Origin: Gamsiella multidivaricata
Taxonomy: Eukaryota > Mortierellomycota > Mortierellomycetes > Mortierellales > Mortierellaceae
NCBI RefSeq assembly: GCF_025024155.1
Contig: NW_026251754.1
Coordinates: forward strand, 124,001-188,000
Direction of reading: 5' to 3'
DNA: 64,000 bases
The notes under the pieces are model-generated. The model did not search any database. It was not told where the DNA came from and worked only from the letters and a program-made list of their open reading frames with translations. A program made the position numbers and the translations under genes. Shown here in pieces: positions 46,607-55,785 of the stretch (its first letter is position 1; each line of letters opens with the position of its first letter).

Positions 46607-49441
46607 TGTAGAATACCCGGTGCGTTTCTCGGTGCTGGTGTCACTGATTCCCTCGGAATCGGAGTGGGTGCTGCGGTCGACATGGCCCGTATCGTCGGGA
46701 ACCAGAGTGCCGACGTCCAGAAAGGGGTGATGACTGTCGCATCCACCTTCTCCTGTCAGACCTTCTCCTGTCGGACCTTCTGTAGCACTGCTGGAACGAA
46801 GTTCCATGGAGGGCAACAATAGACGCATCCCAGGCGTTTCCAAGGTTGTTGCAGGGCGTCCCAGGCAACTGCTCTCCTGCATGGTTTCCACGACACGAAG
46901 TGTGGTAGGCGGTGGTTTTGTTCCGACGCAAACAAGTCCACCCTGTGTGGTCCCCACTTCCGATCCATCCGTGAGAAGAAGTCGGGGCTGATCGACCATT
47001 CCAACTGAGCCGCGAGCTGGCAAGATGGCGCATCGGCTGGGTTGAATGCAGATGGGATGTACGTGGTCTTGAGGCGCGTTCCCATCCTGAGGCATCTGTA
47101 CCGGAGCTTCATTGCCCAGTAAAGCAACTCTGGTGATCAGATGCCCCCGAAGCGATTGATGTATGTAGTAGTCGATGTATTGTCGCATACTATGCTCAGC
47201 GTCCTGCCCCTGCATTCCTGGAGATCCGCTGCCATGTATACCGTGAGGAGCTCCTTGACATTGATGTGAAGACGTCGCTGATGCGTCGACCACGATCCTG
47301 ACCAAGAGCGGCTCCCGATCACAGTGCCCCATCCTGTCTCCGATGAGTTCGTGTAAACGTCCATCGCTGTCGGGGGTGGGATCCAGCATTGTCCATTCCA
47401 TGTCTGGAGGCTCGTCCTCCACCAGAGAAGGTCCTCCTTTGCCTCCAGCGTGAGATCCACTTTGTCGGTCCATTGCTTGCCCGCCGTCAGGGAATTGTTC
47501 TTCAACTGGAGCAGATGTTGGGAACGCAGCTGTGCTGGGAATATTGCTGCGGTTATCGTGTTCGTCTTGCTGATGAAGGATGAGAACTGCCTCATCGTCG
47601 CTGCTCCCTTGTTGATCATCCTGGACGCCTCTCTCCGGACATCTCTGATTTTGTCCCCGGGAACCGACAGCGACATGTCCTTCGTGTCGATGATGAAGCC
47701 TAGGTGCTGTATTCTCTGCGTTGGGGTGAGGTGCGATTTCGACAACTTGATCAGGAACCCCAGCTCCTGTAGCTTGGCCTGCACCAGTGCCGTGTCCCTG
47801 ACCGCTTGATCCTTCGACAAGGCTGCGATCAGGAGATCGTCGAGATATGCAAAGATCCGGATCCCCTTCGCTCGCGCCCAGCGTAGCAGAGACGTAAATG
47901 GAAAGGAATAAAGATGGGGATCTATTTAGCTAAATGGTGCGAGCTAGGACTATATTCCTTTGGGAATGACTGGGGTAGTTGCAAGGAGTTCGCATATTGT
48001 GATGTCCGAGGAGGTGAGGAGTCGTGACAATGAAGTCCACCCCTCTGGAGTCGTTGTATGCCAATAGTCGCTGATCAGGCCTCCGTTGTACCTTTATAAT
48101 GCCGTTTCACGAGGGTGGGCCGATGTCGGATGCTCAATGAGACGATCGGTAATCGGGGAAGCGCTGCGGGGCAAGTACAATGTCTAAATAAGAGCGATTG
48201 ATGGTGCAAAGGTGGCGAATGATCAGGATCGGCATTCCTTGTTGATTGTATCTCGTTGCATGGGTTACTGACGGTGGTAGTCAGTACCTGTCGTTGATGC
48301 GGTGTTATCCGGACAATCTGAACGAATACAATGTGTGATACAAATGATTTAGGTGGAAAGAAGACTTTGGCTCAGGTACCAGACCGTTTATTCTTTTATT
48401 CTGGGGGCGGTGCTCTTCCCCGTGATCTAATATTAACTTTGCAAGAACAACCAACTGATTCTCATTTACTACACCACAGTAGGACCTTTGTGAACACAAG
48501 CGGCGCCATTGACAGACCGAATGGGAGTACTTTGAACTGATAGTTCTTGCCCCGCCATCGGAACTGCAAATACTTGCCCGAGTCGGGGTGAATCAACACA
48601 TGATGAAAGGCATCTTGCAAGTCGAGCGATGTCAGGTAATCATTCTTTTCTATTGCCGATGTTACTACCCCTAGAGTCTCCATCTTGAAGTGTCGAGATG
48701 CTATGTACGCGTTCAGTGGTCGGAGGTTGAGCACTGGACGCAGGTCGCCTGTCTTCTTGGGGATACAAAAGAGACGACTTGAAAATCCTGGTGATGTCGC
48801 TAATTCGATAGATTCCTTGGTCAGCAAAGCGGACACCTCCTGGTCGATGGCATCCATGTCTTCCTTCGCCAATACCGGGTCGTGTTTGGGGAAGGATGCT
48901 GTCGGAGGGTTCCTGATAAAAGGTATCCTGTAGCCTTCTCTGATGATACCTTTTACCTCCCGATCCAGCGAAAGTCCTAGCCAGGCGGACGCATGTCGCT
49001 GGATGCGCCCCCCTACTGTCGGTCGGAGGGCTCCCGGCTGCTGCTGCGTCCGTGGTAGCAGTTGTCCCTCCTGGTGTCTTTTCCTTTGACCCTGTGAAAA
49101 GAAGACCGTTGGCGGCCGCGATCACTGTCGTCATCGCTTTGGTAGGCGGAACTCTTGCGATCGTCGTGACCGTGTCTGTCGGAGTTATTGCCTTTGCCGT
49201 GGCATCTGCGGGGCCGTTGCTGTTGATGGTCCTGATTTCCCGATTTGCCTCGACGGCCGTTGTTGCTGTTGGCGTTGTTGGTCTTCGGGGGAGCAAATGC
49301 TGCAGCCAGGGCCTTGGCTGTCTTGATCTCCTCGTTGAAACTGTGGGGACCAATGAGCGTGTTTGAGTTGTCTGAAGCCGGGATCCCCTTGTCCTTGCTG
49401 TGGTGTAGTGGCTCTATATCAGGTAAAAGTACTAGCTGTGA
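46555..49441 (-). pseudogene. DIRS gag tail, reverse transcriptase and RNase H, interrupted
   Basis: Starts with EPLHHSKDKGIPASDNSNTL (gag tail), a charged low-complexity stretch, then VKGIIREGYRIPFIRNPP. RT follows: SRLFCIPKKTGDLRPVLNLR, YLTSLDLQDAFHHVLIHP, FKVLPFGLSMAPLVFTKVL (break by an insertion at about 48468), then RWARAKGIRIFAYLDDLLIA with the catalytic YLDD at about 47845, KLSKSHLTPTQRIQHLGF, and RNase H: DVYTNSSETGWGTVIG, INVKELLTVYMA, LSIVCDNTSTTTYINRFGG. The downstream block reads TTYIPSAFNPADAPSCQLAA, DFFSRMDRKWGPHRVDLFAS and VITPFWTSALWFPTI. Frame changes occur near 49020, 47130 and 46750. Motifs and order are those of DIRS elements. Confidence 0.75.
47895..48470. mobile_element. 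Unclassified ~570-bp insertion inside the DIRS RT
   Basis: The minus-strand RT reading runs ...APLVFTKVL up to about 48468 and resumes as SLLRWARAKG at about 47893; the DNA between has no coding match. Its ends carry GTAAATGG (47893 side) and, inverted, GTAAATGAG (48470 side), a weak inverted-repeat hint. Could be a MITE, a solo LTR or a remnant of another element; class unknown. Confidence 0.45.
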
Positions 49442-50112
49442 ATATGTTGCTCAATAAAAGTCTCTTCTGCTTTACGAAGACTCTACATAATAATTATCTT
49501 ACGGTGTATGGATAAAGCTCCAGATGTGGGGGCACTGGTAAGAGATCTTTAAACGGTGAGGATAATAAAGACAATAAAACTATTTACGAGAATAGGAAAG
49601 GCGATAACACGCTCGGGTTAGGGATCTGCAAGGTCAAAGGGACTCTGTCTTGACTCCTGTGTCCAGACGGCGACATCGAGGGGTACTGTTCTTGATCCTC
49701 CGCTCTTGTTCGTTATGAGACCATGATCGTTACCTGACGTGGGGCAGGCAGGTAGTATGAGCGGACTCGCAGGAACACTTGGGGGGCACTAGAGGTGCAG
49801 TAGTTCAGACGCACGGGTCCCGTCTCTACTCTTGCTGGGCGATATGCTATGAAGGCCAGCTGTGGCAGAGTATACCAGTCGAAGGGTACAGTGTGTTGGG
49901 ACAGGGATGCGTGGAGCGACTTGGAGTGTCGTGCGGGGGCAAGTGTTGAGCAAAGTATAGTGAGGAAACAGACCAGGAATCATTTGGTCCTGTCGTTCTG
50001 TGATATTTATTGACCAAAGAAAATCTCTATAAATGCAAACCATATTGACTCTTGTCTAAATGCATGTCCTTCTAATTGCACATCCTGTAACTGCACGTGC
50101 GGCACGTGCCTG

Positions 50113-50131
50113 GTATGATCGTATGAGTGTC
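50113..50131 (+). repeat. 19-bp LINE target-site duplication, left
   Basis: GTATGATCGTATGAGTGTC, identical to 51299-51317. Confidence 0.95.
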
Positions 50132-51298
50132 TTTTTTTTTTTTTTTTTTTTTATTGACGCCAGATCCCCCCAGGCGTGCAGGCGTGCCACAGGCTGCATT
50201 GTCCAAGCCTCGGCTTGGACTGTCAGCCGGCCGATAGTTACCTAAAGATAGCTATCAAGAGGCCCCCACTAAACTAATGTAAAATGAGGAACCAAATACC
50301 TATGGTGCACATTCTGAGTCGTATGGTTTCTAATACTTGAGCCGGGGCCCAAAACCGCTACGCAACCTGTCGGGTCCGATGGGTCCTCTCCTAGTCAAGA
50401 TCACGGGCCAATATGAATTTTATCCTCCTTCCTCTCTCCATCTCGTTCAACACCACCTTTCCCTGGAGATGGTCCACCAAGCGGCTGTCTGCTCTCCTCC
50501 TCGCCGCTGTCGTAACCTCCTCTTGGGGCTGTTGTCTCACAAAGCCCTGGGTCTCACCTCCTACCTGGACCCCGGCTTTCTTCATCCTCGTGCATATGCC
50601 CTCGGACTTTTCCCATGCCACTGTGGCACTACATCGCTCCTTCCATAACTCCTCTCGGCCAAAAGCCTCAACTCGTTCTACAAAACGTCCAACCAGGTAA
50701 GCCGCGATGCTCTTCGACGTCTTCAAGAGTAGCGCCCAATCCGTTGTCAGGAACTTTGGTATGAGCCCGTGATATATGTCTGTCGTTGTCCATAGCCTGG
50801 TAGGCGGTGCTGCCTGCTGTACGTTTTCTTGACTGCTCACTCCTTCTCCTTCTTCCTCATGGACATTCTCTCTGTCCTCGCCACCATTGTCCCTGTCTCG
50901 CCGCTCCTCCAGCAGCCTTATCCAGTCATCATCCCGCGTATCCACCATCGTTTCCACTCCCCGGATATCACGCAGACTCCACCAAAGGGTGTCTAACTCG
51001 CACGGGGTAAAACTCGGTTCGGTGCGTGTGAATTGTCGACCATCCTTGATTGCCTCCTCCATGTCGCACAACCACTTTTTCCTCGCCTTATCTACCAAGG
51101 TGCGTCCAAGACTTAGAACCCCATCAAGTGTCTTTCTCCATTCTTCCTGTCGTCTGTTCTGTGTGACTCTGCAGACCCAGAGGTGCTGGGTATCCTCCAC
51201 CATGGTAAGGCACACTTGGCATCTGTCTGTGGTATACAGATTCGGCTTCCACCTGTGCATGTACTGCATGGTTGGCAGCATACCATGGATTTTCTTGA
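50132..51298 (-). mobile_element. 5'-truncated LINE copy (3' ~1.15 kb)
   Basis: Near-identical to 4544-5686 of the full-length LINE; begins (minus strand) inside ORF2 after the RNase H and ends with 21 A residues (T run 50132-50152). Its 296-codon ORF (51281-50391) is the C-terminal tail of ORF2, and few bases differ from the other copy. Flanked by a perfect 19-bp duplication: a clear, recent target-primed insertion. Confidence 0.95.
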
Positions 51299-51317
51299 GT
51301 ATGATCGTATGAGTGTC
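51299..51317 (+). repeat. 19-bp LINE target-site duplication, right
   Basis: Second copy of GTATGATCGTATGAGTGTC. Confidence 0.95.
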
Positions 51318-51340
51318 CTGTACCTATTCCTCCCATCGTA

Positions 51341-51978
51341 TCATATCAGGTGTTGTGTCCGTTCCTTGTACCTGGATACCCCGTCTATATTCCATGTGGG
51401 TTTACCACACCACACTTGCGTAAGTTTTCTGTGCGAACTGTCGTGATCTTGCTCGCCAGCAACTCCAATTGCTCACGCATGTGGTTAGCAATACTGACGA
51501 ACAACTCCTCGCTCTCCTCTGGAATGTCGCCAGCTGAGAGGACCTGGTGGAGGAGATGGTCGATAGGGCGCGTAAGATGAGAGATGTCGCATTGAATCCT
51601 GGAAAGCTAACTGTCGTGAGCCTTGAAAGTGGAAGAGCATTGTACGACCGAGGGTAGGACAGGAGGGTCGTAGGTAACCCGCGTGTTCTTGGGATAATGG
51701 CGTAACCCGTTATTCCAGTCGTCGTTCGATACTGTCCTGCGGAAGAAGGCGTGGGGATCAGCCGGCCATATTACAGGGCAGCGCTCGCGTTCACTCTCTG
51801 AGGGTGTATGCAGCTCAGTGACGACTGGGGGAGCGATCTGTTCATCTCGCTCCGGAGGATCCTGGTCAAGGATCGCTGAATCCAGGACCTCACGAAGCGT
51901 GGATCGCATAATTGATTTAAAATCACCGCTTTGGATAAGGGATGCAAGGGCGTCAGGGGTAGAGGAAGTCGAAGAGGA
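51341..51978 (-). CDS. DIRS gag-like ORF1, N-terminal part
   Basis: From the Met at 51978: MSSSTSSTPDALASLIQSGD, then an acidic stretch, WPADPHAFFRRTVSNDDWNN, HYPKNTRVTYDPPVLPSVVQ, and beyond a TAA-type break near 51607 a helical segment (HLTRPIDHLLHQVLSAGDIP, ELLASKITTVRTENLRK). Its position at the 5' end of the DIRS element, followed by the gag tail at 49441, suggests the capsid-like ORF1. No zinc knuckle seen. The end shown is where the insertion cuts it. Confidence 0.5.
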
Positions 51979-52029
51979 CATAAGTGATACTGCTTTAGGT
52001 GCGGATGAGTGTTCCGAGCGAACGAAAAG

Positions 52030-52084
52030 AAGATGCAGGTCCAGTAGGGTTCCGAACGAGATCAAAAGTTCATTTTAGTTTATT
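52030..52084 (-). repeat. DIRS right end complementary to 45361-45416
   Basis: Lies at the element's 5' border next to the ATTTATGGCA flank and is repeated in inverted orientation at the other end. Confidence 0.8.
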
Positions 52085-52660
52085 TATGGCAGGATTGTTA
52101 AGGATATTCAAACCATAATATCGAGGCCGGACAACATATATGTCGCGTTTGAGGTTGAATTGAAGCCGTATAAGTTGATATGCTCTCCGTCACCATGTGT
52201 CTCCTGGAAGGGGATTGATCTCAATGAATTCGTCCTGAAATCCGTCTGATGGCTTTTCAATAGACCAAAGAAGGCTGACGGGAGCTACGTATACACCCTC
52301 CGTGAAGTATGCATTTAGCCTGCCAGGCTTGTCCGTAGCGTAATGAAACTGCAAGATTGGGTTTTTGCATCGATAGAGTTCGTGTTCTTCTGGGATCCAG
52401 AGCCAAGGTAGCGTTGGCGGACTGATAATGGCGTTGTTATTGACAATAAACTGTCTGGCGTAAGAAAATACGCGAATTCTCGGGCAACCCTCAAAGCTAA
52501 ATCGGGGTGGAGAAATTCCAGCTCTGGCATGCACTCAAGTATGAAAAGAAGATATGCAATGGATTTGATAATGACTCGAATAGGCTCTACTGCGTCTGGC
52601 TTGGTCCTTGATTTTTCCAGTAGGATCCCCACCGGGTTTGAACCTTGTGCATTGTGGTGT
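52082..52660 (-). pseudogene. TRP-like cation channel, part upstream of the membrane core
   Basis: Minus strand reads GILLEKSRTKPDAVEPIRVI, CMPELEFLHPDLALRVAREF, then (one frame change near 52470) RQFIVNNNAIISPPTLPWLW, YRCKNPILQFHYATDKP, YFTEGVYVAPVSLLWSIEKP, a TGA at about 52190, and YYGLNILNNPAIN, where the DIRS element begins. In the Mortierella TRP-like family this block lies directly before the first membrane helix, and the continuation is found on the far side of the DIRS (NTFGFALWL near 45160). Same strand and order. The still more N-terminal (WD40-like) part is missing; similarity ends at about 52660 next to the promoter-like repeat. Confidence 0.55.
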
Positions 52661-52704
52661 ATTCACCACATTGTGTTGCTTATACATATATAGCACCCTA
52701 TTTT

Positions 52705-52890
52705 CTTTGGATTCACCACCACTCGGTGCCGGTTCTTTATGAAGCGCATAGTGCCTCTGAGACTTTCTCCTATATTCCTAATCCCCTATACTAGATGCAT
52801 TTATAGCTATTCCCTAGTATATAAGGCACGATCTGCCACTATTAAAAGGGCATATCGTTTTTCACAGACTTATCGTTCCACATACTTCTC
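52705..52890 (+). repeat. Promoter-like repeat, copy 1
   Basis: About 185 bp resembling 57543-57719: CACCACTCGGTGCCG, GCGCATAGTGCCTCTGAGAC, TATATAAGGC, TCGTTTTTCACAGA and CCACATACTTCTC in the same order and spacing. Holds a TATA motif (TATATAAGG at about 52819) but no gene follows on the plus strand here. Confidence 0.7.
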
Positions 52891-52911
52891 GCCGACAGCT
52901 CTACATATGCT

Positions 52912-54246
52912 TCATATCAAAATTATTGGATCAGGAATCTTGTAAAAACCAGATGTTGATTTTACGGAGTAACGACGTCTTTCGTCATCGTCGTAATGAC
53001 TGATCTCAGCCGGCCTTATCCAGGTATACAATGTGTCAGCAGAGTTTCTGTAGGAGCCAGTGAAATCAACTTTTGCCAGGTTCGGGAACGACCTAGCGGG
53101 CGGAATATATTCGTGCCCAAAATAGTCGCCTGTGTGCTTGAACTCCAGTGCCTCCAACGCATCCGGTCCGTTTCTCATGAGCGTCAAAAGGACTTTAGTG
53201 TCGTGCTCGTATTGAAGATCGATCTTGAGGAACTTCAAAGGTTGGGAGATATGATCAAAGTGATAGACCTCGTATCCGCGCGGTTCTCCCGGCGTGCCGT
53301 CGTTATTCAATCGCAAATATCGCACTCCGGGACAGTGCTGTCCTATGGTCCTCATCAACAACTCGGCGGAATCTTCGGGGAAATCTGGTAGGGATAGATC
53401 CTCAAGGACTGGACAGCAGTGCCTCAGGAACGGGATCAAGGTAGCGTCGATCATATCTTTGGTATTGTAGTTGCAACTGTAGTCAAGCTTGGGCCCATAA
53501 TGGAACTTGCGGAGGTTCGGTAAAGGCTTCCATGGCAGAACGAGAGTAGAGGAGTCGATCCGAGGAGGAGCACGCGGGCCCGTATCTATCTCGTCTTCAA
53601 AACAGTCCTCGATATGGAACGATTCCAGACTCGACGGGCAATTCGCCATTGCCAAAGCAAGTACCGCTGGATCAAACTTTACGCCCAAGTCTGGTGACTG
53701 ATCTCCAAAGCTCACCCATTGGATTCCAAAGCAGAGCCTTAGCTCGGTCAAGTTCGAGAGCCCTTGAAGTGCCGAGAAGAGCGTCAAAGGAGAGAATATG
53801 ATGCCAACTTTGGGGGCGTCGACTTCAAGGCAACTCTGTTCCTTCGGATTCTGCCTTGTCGCCAATAGAGCTAATTGGTTACGGAATTCTTGGTGAAACT
53901 CGTCCAAGCTCTCATGGAATTCAAACCCGCCTCCTTCATATGAAAGCCGTTTGATATTGACGCAGGAAGAAATGTCGGGCAACCAGGCAACATCGTCTTG
54001 GTAGATCGTCAGCGACTCAAGGCGATGTGCATGCTTGATTATCAAGGAACGTGTCTCGGGTGATGGGCCTGGGCGGATTTGATTATAGTTGTGGTTCGTA
54101 AGATGGAGAGATCGCCATTCGTAGGGTGCAAAGACGTTGTTCCAGTCCTTGCAGACTCCCTTGCAGCTGACAATGTCATTGAGGTCAAGGTTGTCGCAAA
54201 TGGCGTCAACGATGATCGGGATGTCGAGAGGTGAAACGGAAGGCAT
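52912..54246 (-). CDS. F-box protein with leucine-rich repeats
   Basis: Single-exon 444-aa ORF. The N-terminal F-box spans about residues 6-48 (PIIVDAICDNLDLNDIVSCK, GVCKDWNNVFAPYEWRSL). LRR-like strands follow through the rest (LTELRLCFGIQW, LESFHIEDCFED, LEDLSLPDFPED, VRYLRLNNDG, LKFLKIDLQYE, LEALEFKHTG). Such proteins are expected to act as SCF ubiquitin-ligase substrate adaptors. F-box/LRR proteins are numerous in Mortierella. A TATATATATA run ends about 30 bases before the ATG. Apparently intact, flanked by transposon debris on both sides. Confidence 0.85.
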   Translation of the reverse strand: MPSVSPLDIPIIVDAICDNLDLNDIVSCKGVCKDWNNVFAPYEWRSLHLTNHNYNQIRPGPSPETRSLIIKHAHRLESLTIYQDDVAWLPDISSCVNIKRLSYEGGGFEFHESLDEFHQEFRNQLALLATRQNPKEQSCLEVDAPKVGIIFSPLTLFSALQGLSNLTELRLCFGIQWVSFGDQSPDLGVKFDPAVLALAMANCPSSLESFHIEDCFEDEIDTGPRAPPRIDSSTLVLPWKPLPNLRKFHYGPKLDYSCNYNTKDMIDATLIPFLRHCCPVLEDLSLPDFPEDSAELLMRTIGQHCPGVRYLRLNNDGTPGEPRGYEVYHFDHISQPLKFLKIDLQYEHDTKVLLTLMRNGPDALEALEFKHTGDYFGHEYIPPARSFPNLAKVDFTGSYRNSADTLYTWIRPAEISHYDDDERRRYSVKSTSGFYKIPDPIILI

Positions 54247-54589
54247 GATAGGATGAAAGAAGGTTAGAAGGCGCTTGCGTCCTATATATATATGCTTAGG
54301 AAAAGGCTAGGGAAGTGTGAGTCAAACGTGAGTCATGTATAAGTCATCATCCTGACAGGCGCAGCATTTGAGCATTTGGTACAAACTATGGCAGGGAGCG
54401 GATGCATATCATTGTTTTTGTCGAGTACACGATATGATCGATTGACACTTTGTGATGTTTTATGTACCTCAGTGTGATTCAAGGAGACAAAAGATAGTTG
54501 TTGGTTATTATGCTCCCGGTAGGGGGCGTTTATAGCCACGACCTGGGGCTTGAAGTATTAGATAGCTCAGTAGTCTCATGAATAAAAAA

Positions 54590-55160
54590 GCGTCATCTGG
54601 AATTGCTGCTCGGGCCTTGATAGGAGGTCGTACAGCCCACTCGACTTTCAAAATCCCGTTCCAGATCATGTAAAGCTCAACGTGCAATAATTTTCCAGGT
54701 ATGCCTCCCCGCGAGTTGCTGTTGAAGGGGGGCCAGCCCATCATTCTTCTTCGAAACTTGGGCGGCAAATACGGCCTCTACAATGGTACCCGTTTGATTG
54801 TTCGAGCACTCCGTCGGAGATACATCAGTGCAGAGATCTTTCACGGTGACTTCAAGGGACGAACGGTGCTTATTCCATGCATAACTCTCAAAACCCTGGA
54901 CGATGGATATACGCCAATCAAGTTCACTAGGCGCCAGTTTCCTGTCAAGCCTGCGTTTGCCTTGACCATAACAAGGCGCAAGGACAATCACTTGACCATG
55001 TTGGTGTGTATCTTCCTCAGCACGCCTTTGGTGCTGGGCAATTGTATGTCAGCTTCTCGCGTTGCAAACACCGAGACAACCCCAAGGCTCTGGTCAAGTA
55101 TGGTGCCATAGATGGAAAGGAGGGTGTTTATACGTGAAATATCGTTTGTAGAAATCTGCT
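54590..55160 (+). pseudogene. Helitron Pif1-like helicase, C-terminal remnants
   Basis: SSGIAARALIGGRTAHSTFK (the segment after the Walker A loop of Helitron helicases) is followed, after a stop and a deletion, by MPPRELLLKGGQPIILLRNL, NGTRLIVRALRRRYISAEIF, FKGRTVLIPCITLK and IKFTRRQFPVKPAFALTI; then, in shifted frames, pieces of the final QGQS...YVAFSR region. The central helicase is deleted and at least two frame breaks are present. Confidence 0.75.
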
Positions 55161-55220
55161 GAACGTCCAATAAAGCTTTCGTTTTTTTTATAACAGTGAG
55201 CTATTTATTTTTCGTCTCGG

Positions 55221-55253
55221 GCCCGTGGCGTGTGCCACGGGCAGTTCTACTAG
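55221..55253 (+). other. Helitron 3' terminus: hairpin and CTAG
   Basis: GCCCGTGGC - GTGT - GCCACGGGC (perfect 9-bp stem, 55221-55242), seven bases, then CTAG (55250-55253) followed by T. This is the classical Helitron 3' end (hairpin about 10 bases before CTRR, inserted next to T). Confidence 0.85.
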
Positions 55254-55663
55254 TCTAATAATACAAAGTGCAGTAGTAGTTACGACCTACAGCACCCGCT
55301 TCTTAAGAAAGCCAGCACTGTAAACCGCTTCCTCGGCCTAAACAGGTTTTTGTGTCCCTATCTTTGGCTCTTTGGCACAACACAACGCGCCGCCTAAGCA
55401 ATAATGATGTTGGCTACTCGCGACCTGACCTGGGCAATAAAGTTGTCACGGCGCTCACAGGCGAAGCAGTAGTTACGTACAACTCCCGCTCCTTCAGAAC
55501 CACACAGAGAAATAAACTGCTTTCTTGGCCCAAACAGGTTTTTTTTGGCCCCTCTCTTTGGCGCAACGCAGCGCCACCTGAGTAACAATGTTGTTGACTA
55601 CTCGCGACCTGACCTGAGCAACGATGTTGTTGAACAACAAGGTTGTCCCGACAGATAGCCCTG

Positions 55664-55669
55664 TATAAG
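55664..55669 (+). promoter_or_regulatory. TATA-like box of Helitron leader, copy 2
   Basis: TATAAG, same context as 1628-1633; ATG follows at 55786. Confidence 0.4.
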
Positions 55670-55785
55670 ATGCATTCTCTCTCCTCCGCCGTCGATTTCG
55701 CTATCACAATCTACCTATATCCTTTATCTTTTCCTGCCATTGGCACCCATAGTCCTTCTTCCATTGATTCTCCTGACTATTCAAC

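Larger units (their letters stand above)
49427..51340. mobile_element. Insertion separating DIRS gag from RT; itself carries the truncated LINE
   Basis: Both borders share the sequence ATATCAGGT (about 49418-49426 and 51344-51352), consistent with a short target duplication, and the DIRS gag peptide stops at the right border. Besides the LINE it holds about 700 bp of non-coding DNA with no recognisable ORF. The class of the outer element is unknown. Confidence 0.4.
45239..52081 (-). mobile_element. DIRS-type retrotransposon (tyrosine recombinase), inserted in the channel gene
   Basis: Minus strand order: gag-like ORF (51978-51341), gag/RT/RNase H (about 49441-46555) and tyrosine recombinase (about 46606-45587). 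The left end has an inverted-repeat pair (45253-45320 and 45465-45532), and 45361-45416 is the reverse complement of the right end (52030-52084), the inverted/internal-complementary organisation known for DIRS elements. The flanks share ATTTATGGCA. Two insertions interrupt it: one of about 570 bp within RT (47895-48470) and one of about 1.9 kb between gag and RT that includes a truncated LINE. Not autonomous in this state. Confidence 0.8.
54570..55253 (+). mobile_element. Helitron 3' fragment with helicase end and terminus
   Basis: Carries the end of a Pif1-like helicase followed by ~90 bases of 3' DNA, a GC hairpin and CTAG. 5' boundary unknown. Confidence 0.8.

Noticed and set aside
45587..47473. 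The whole 628-codon minus frame as one recombinase protein
   Set aside because: Its first ~290 residues overlap RNase H coding read in other frames and show no recombinase features; only the C-terminal part is supported.
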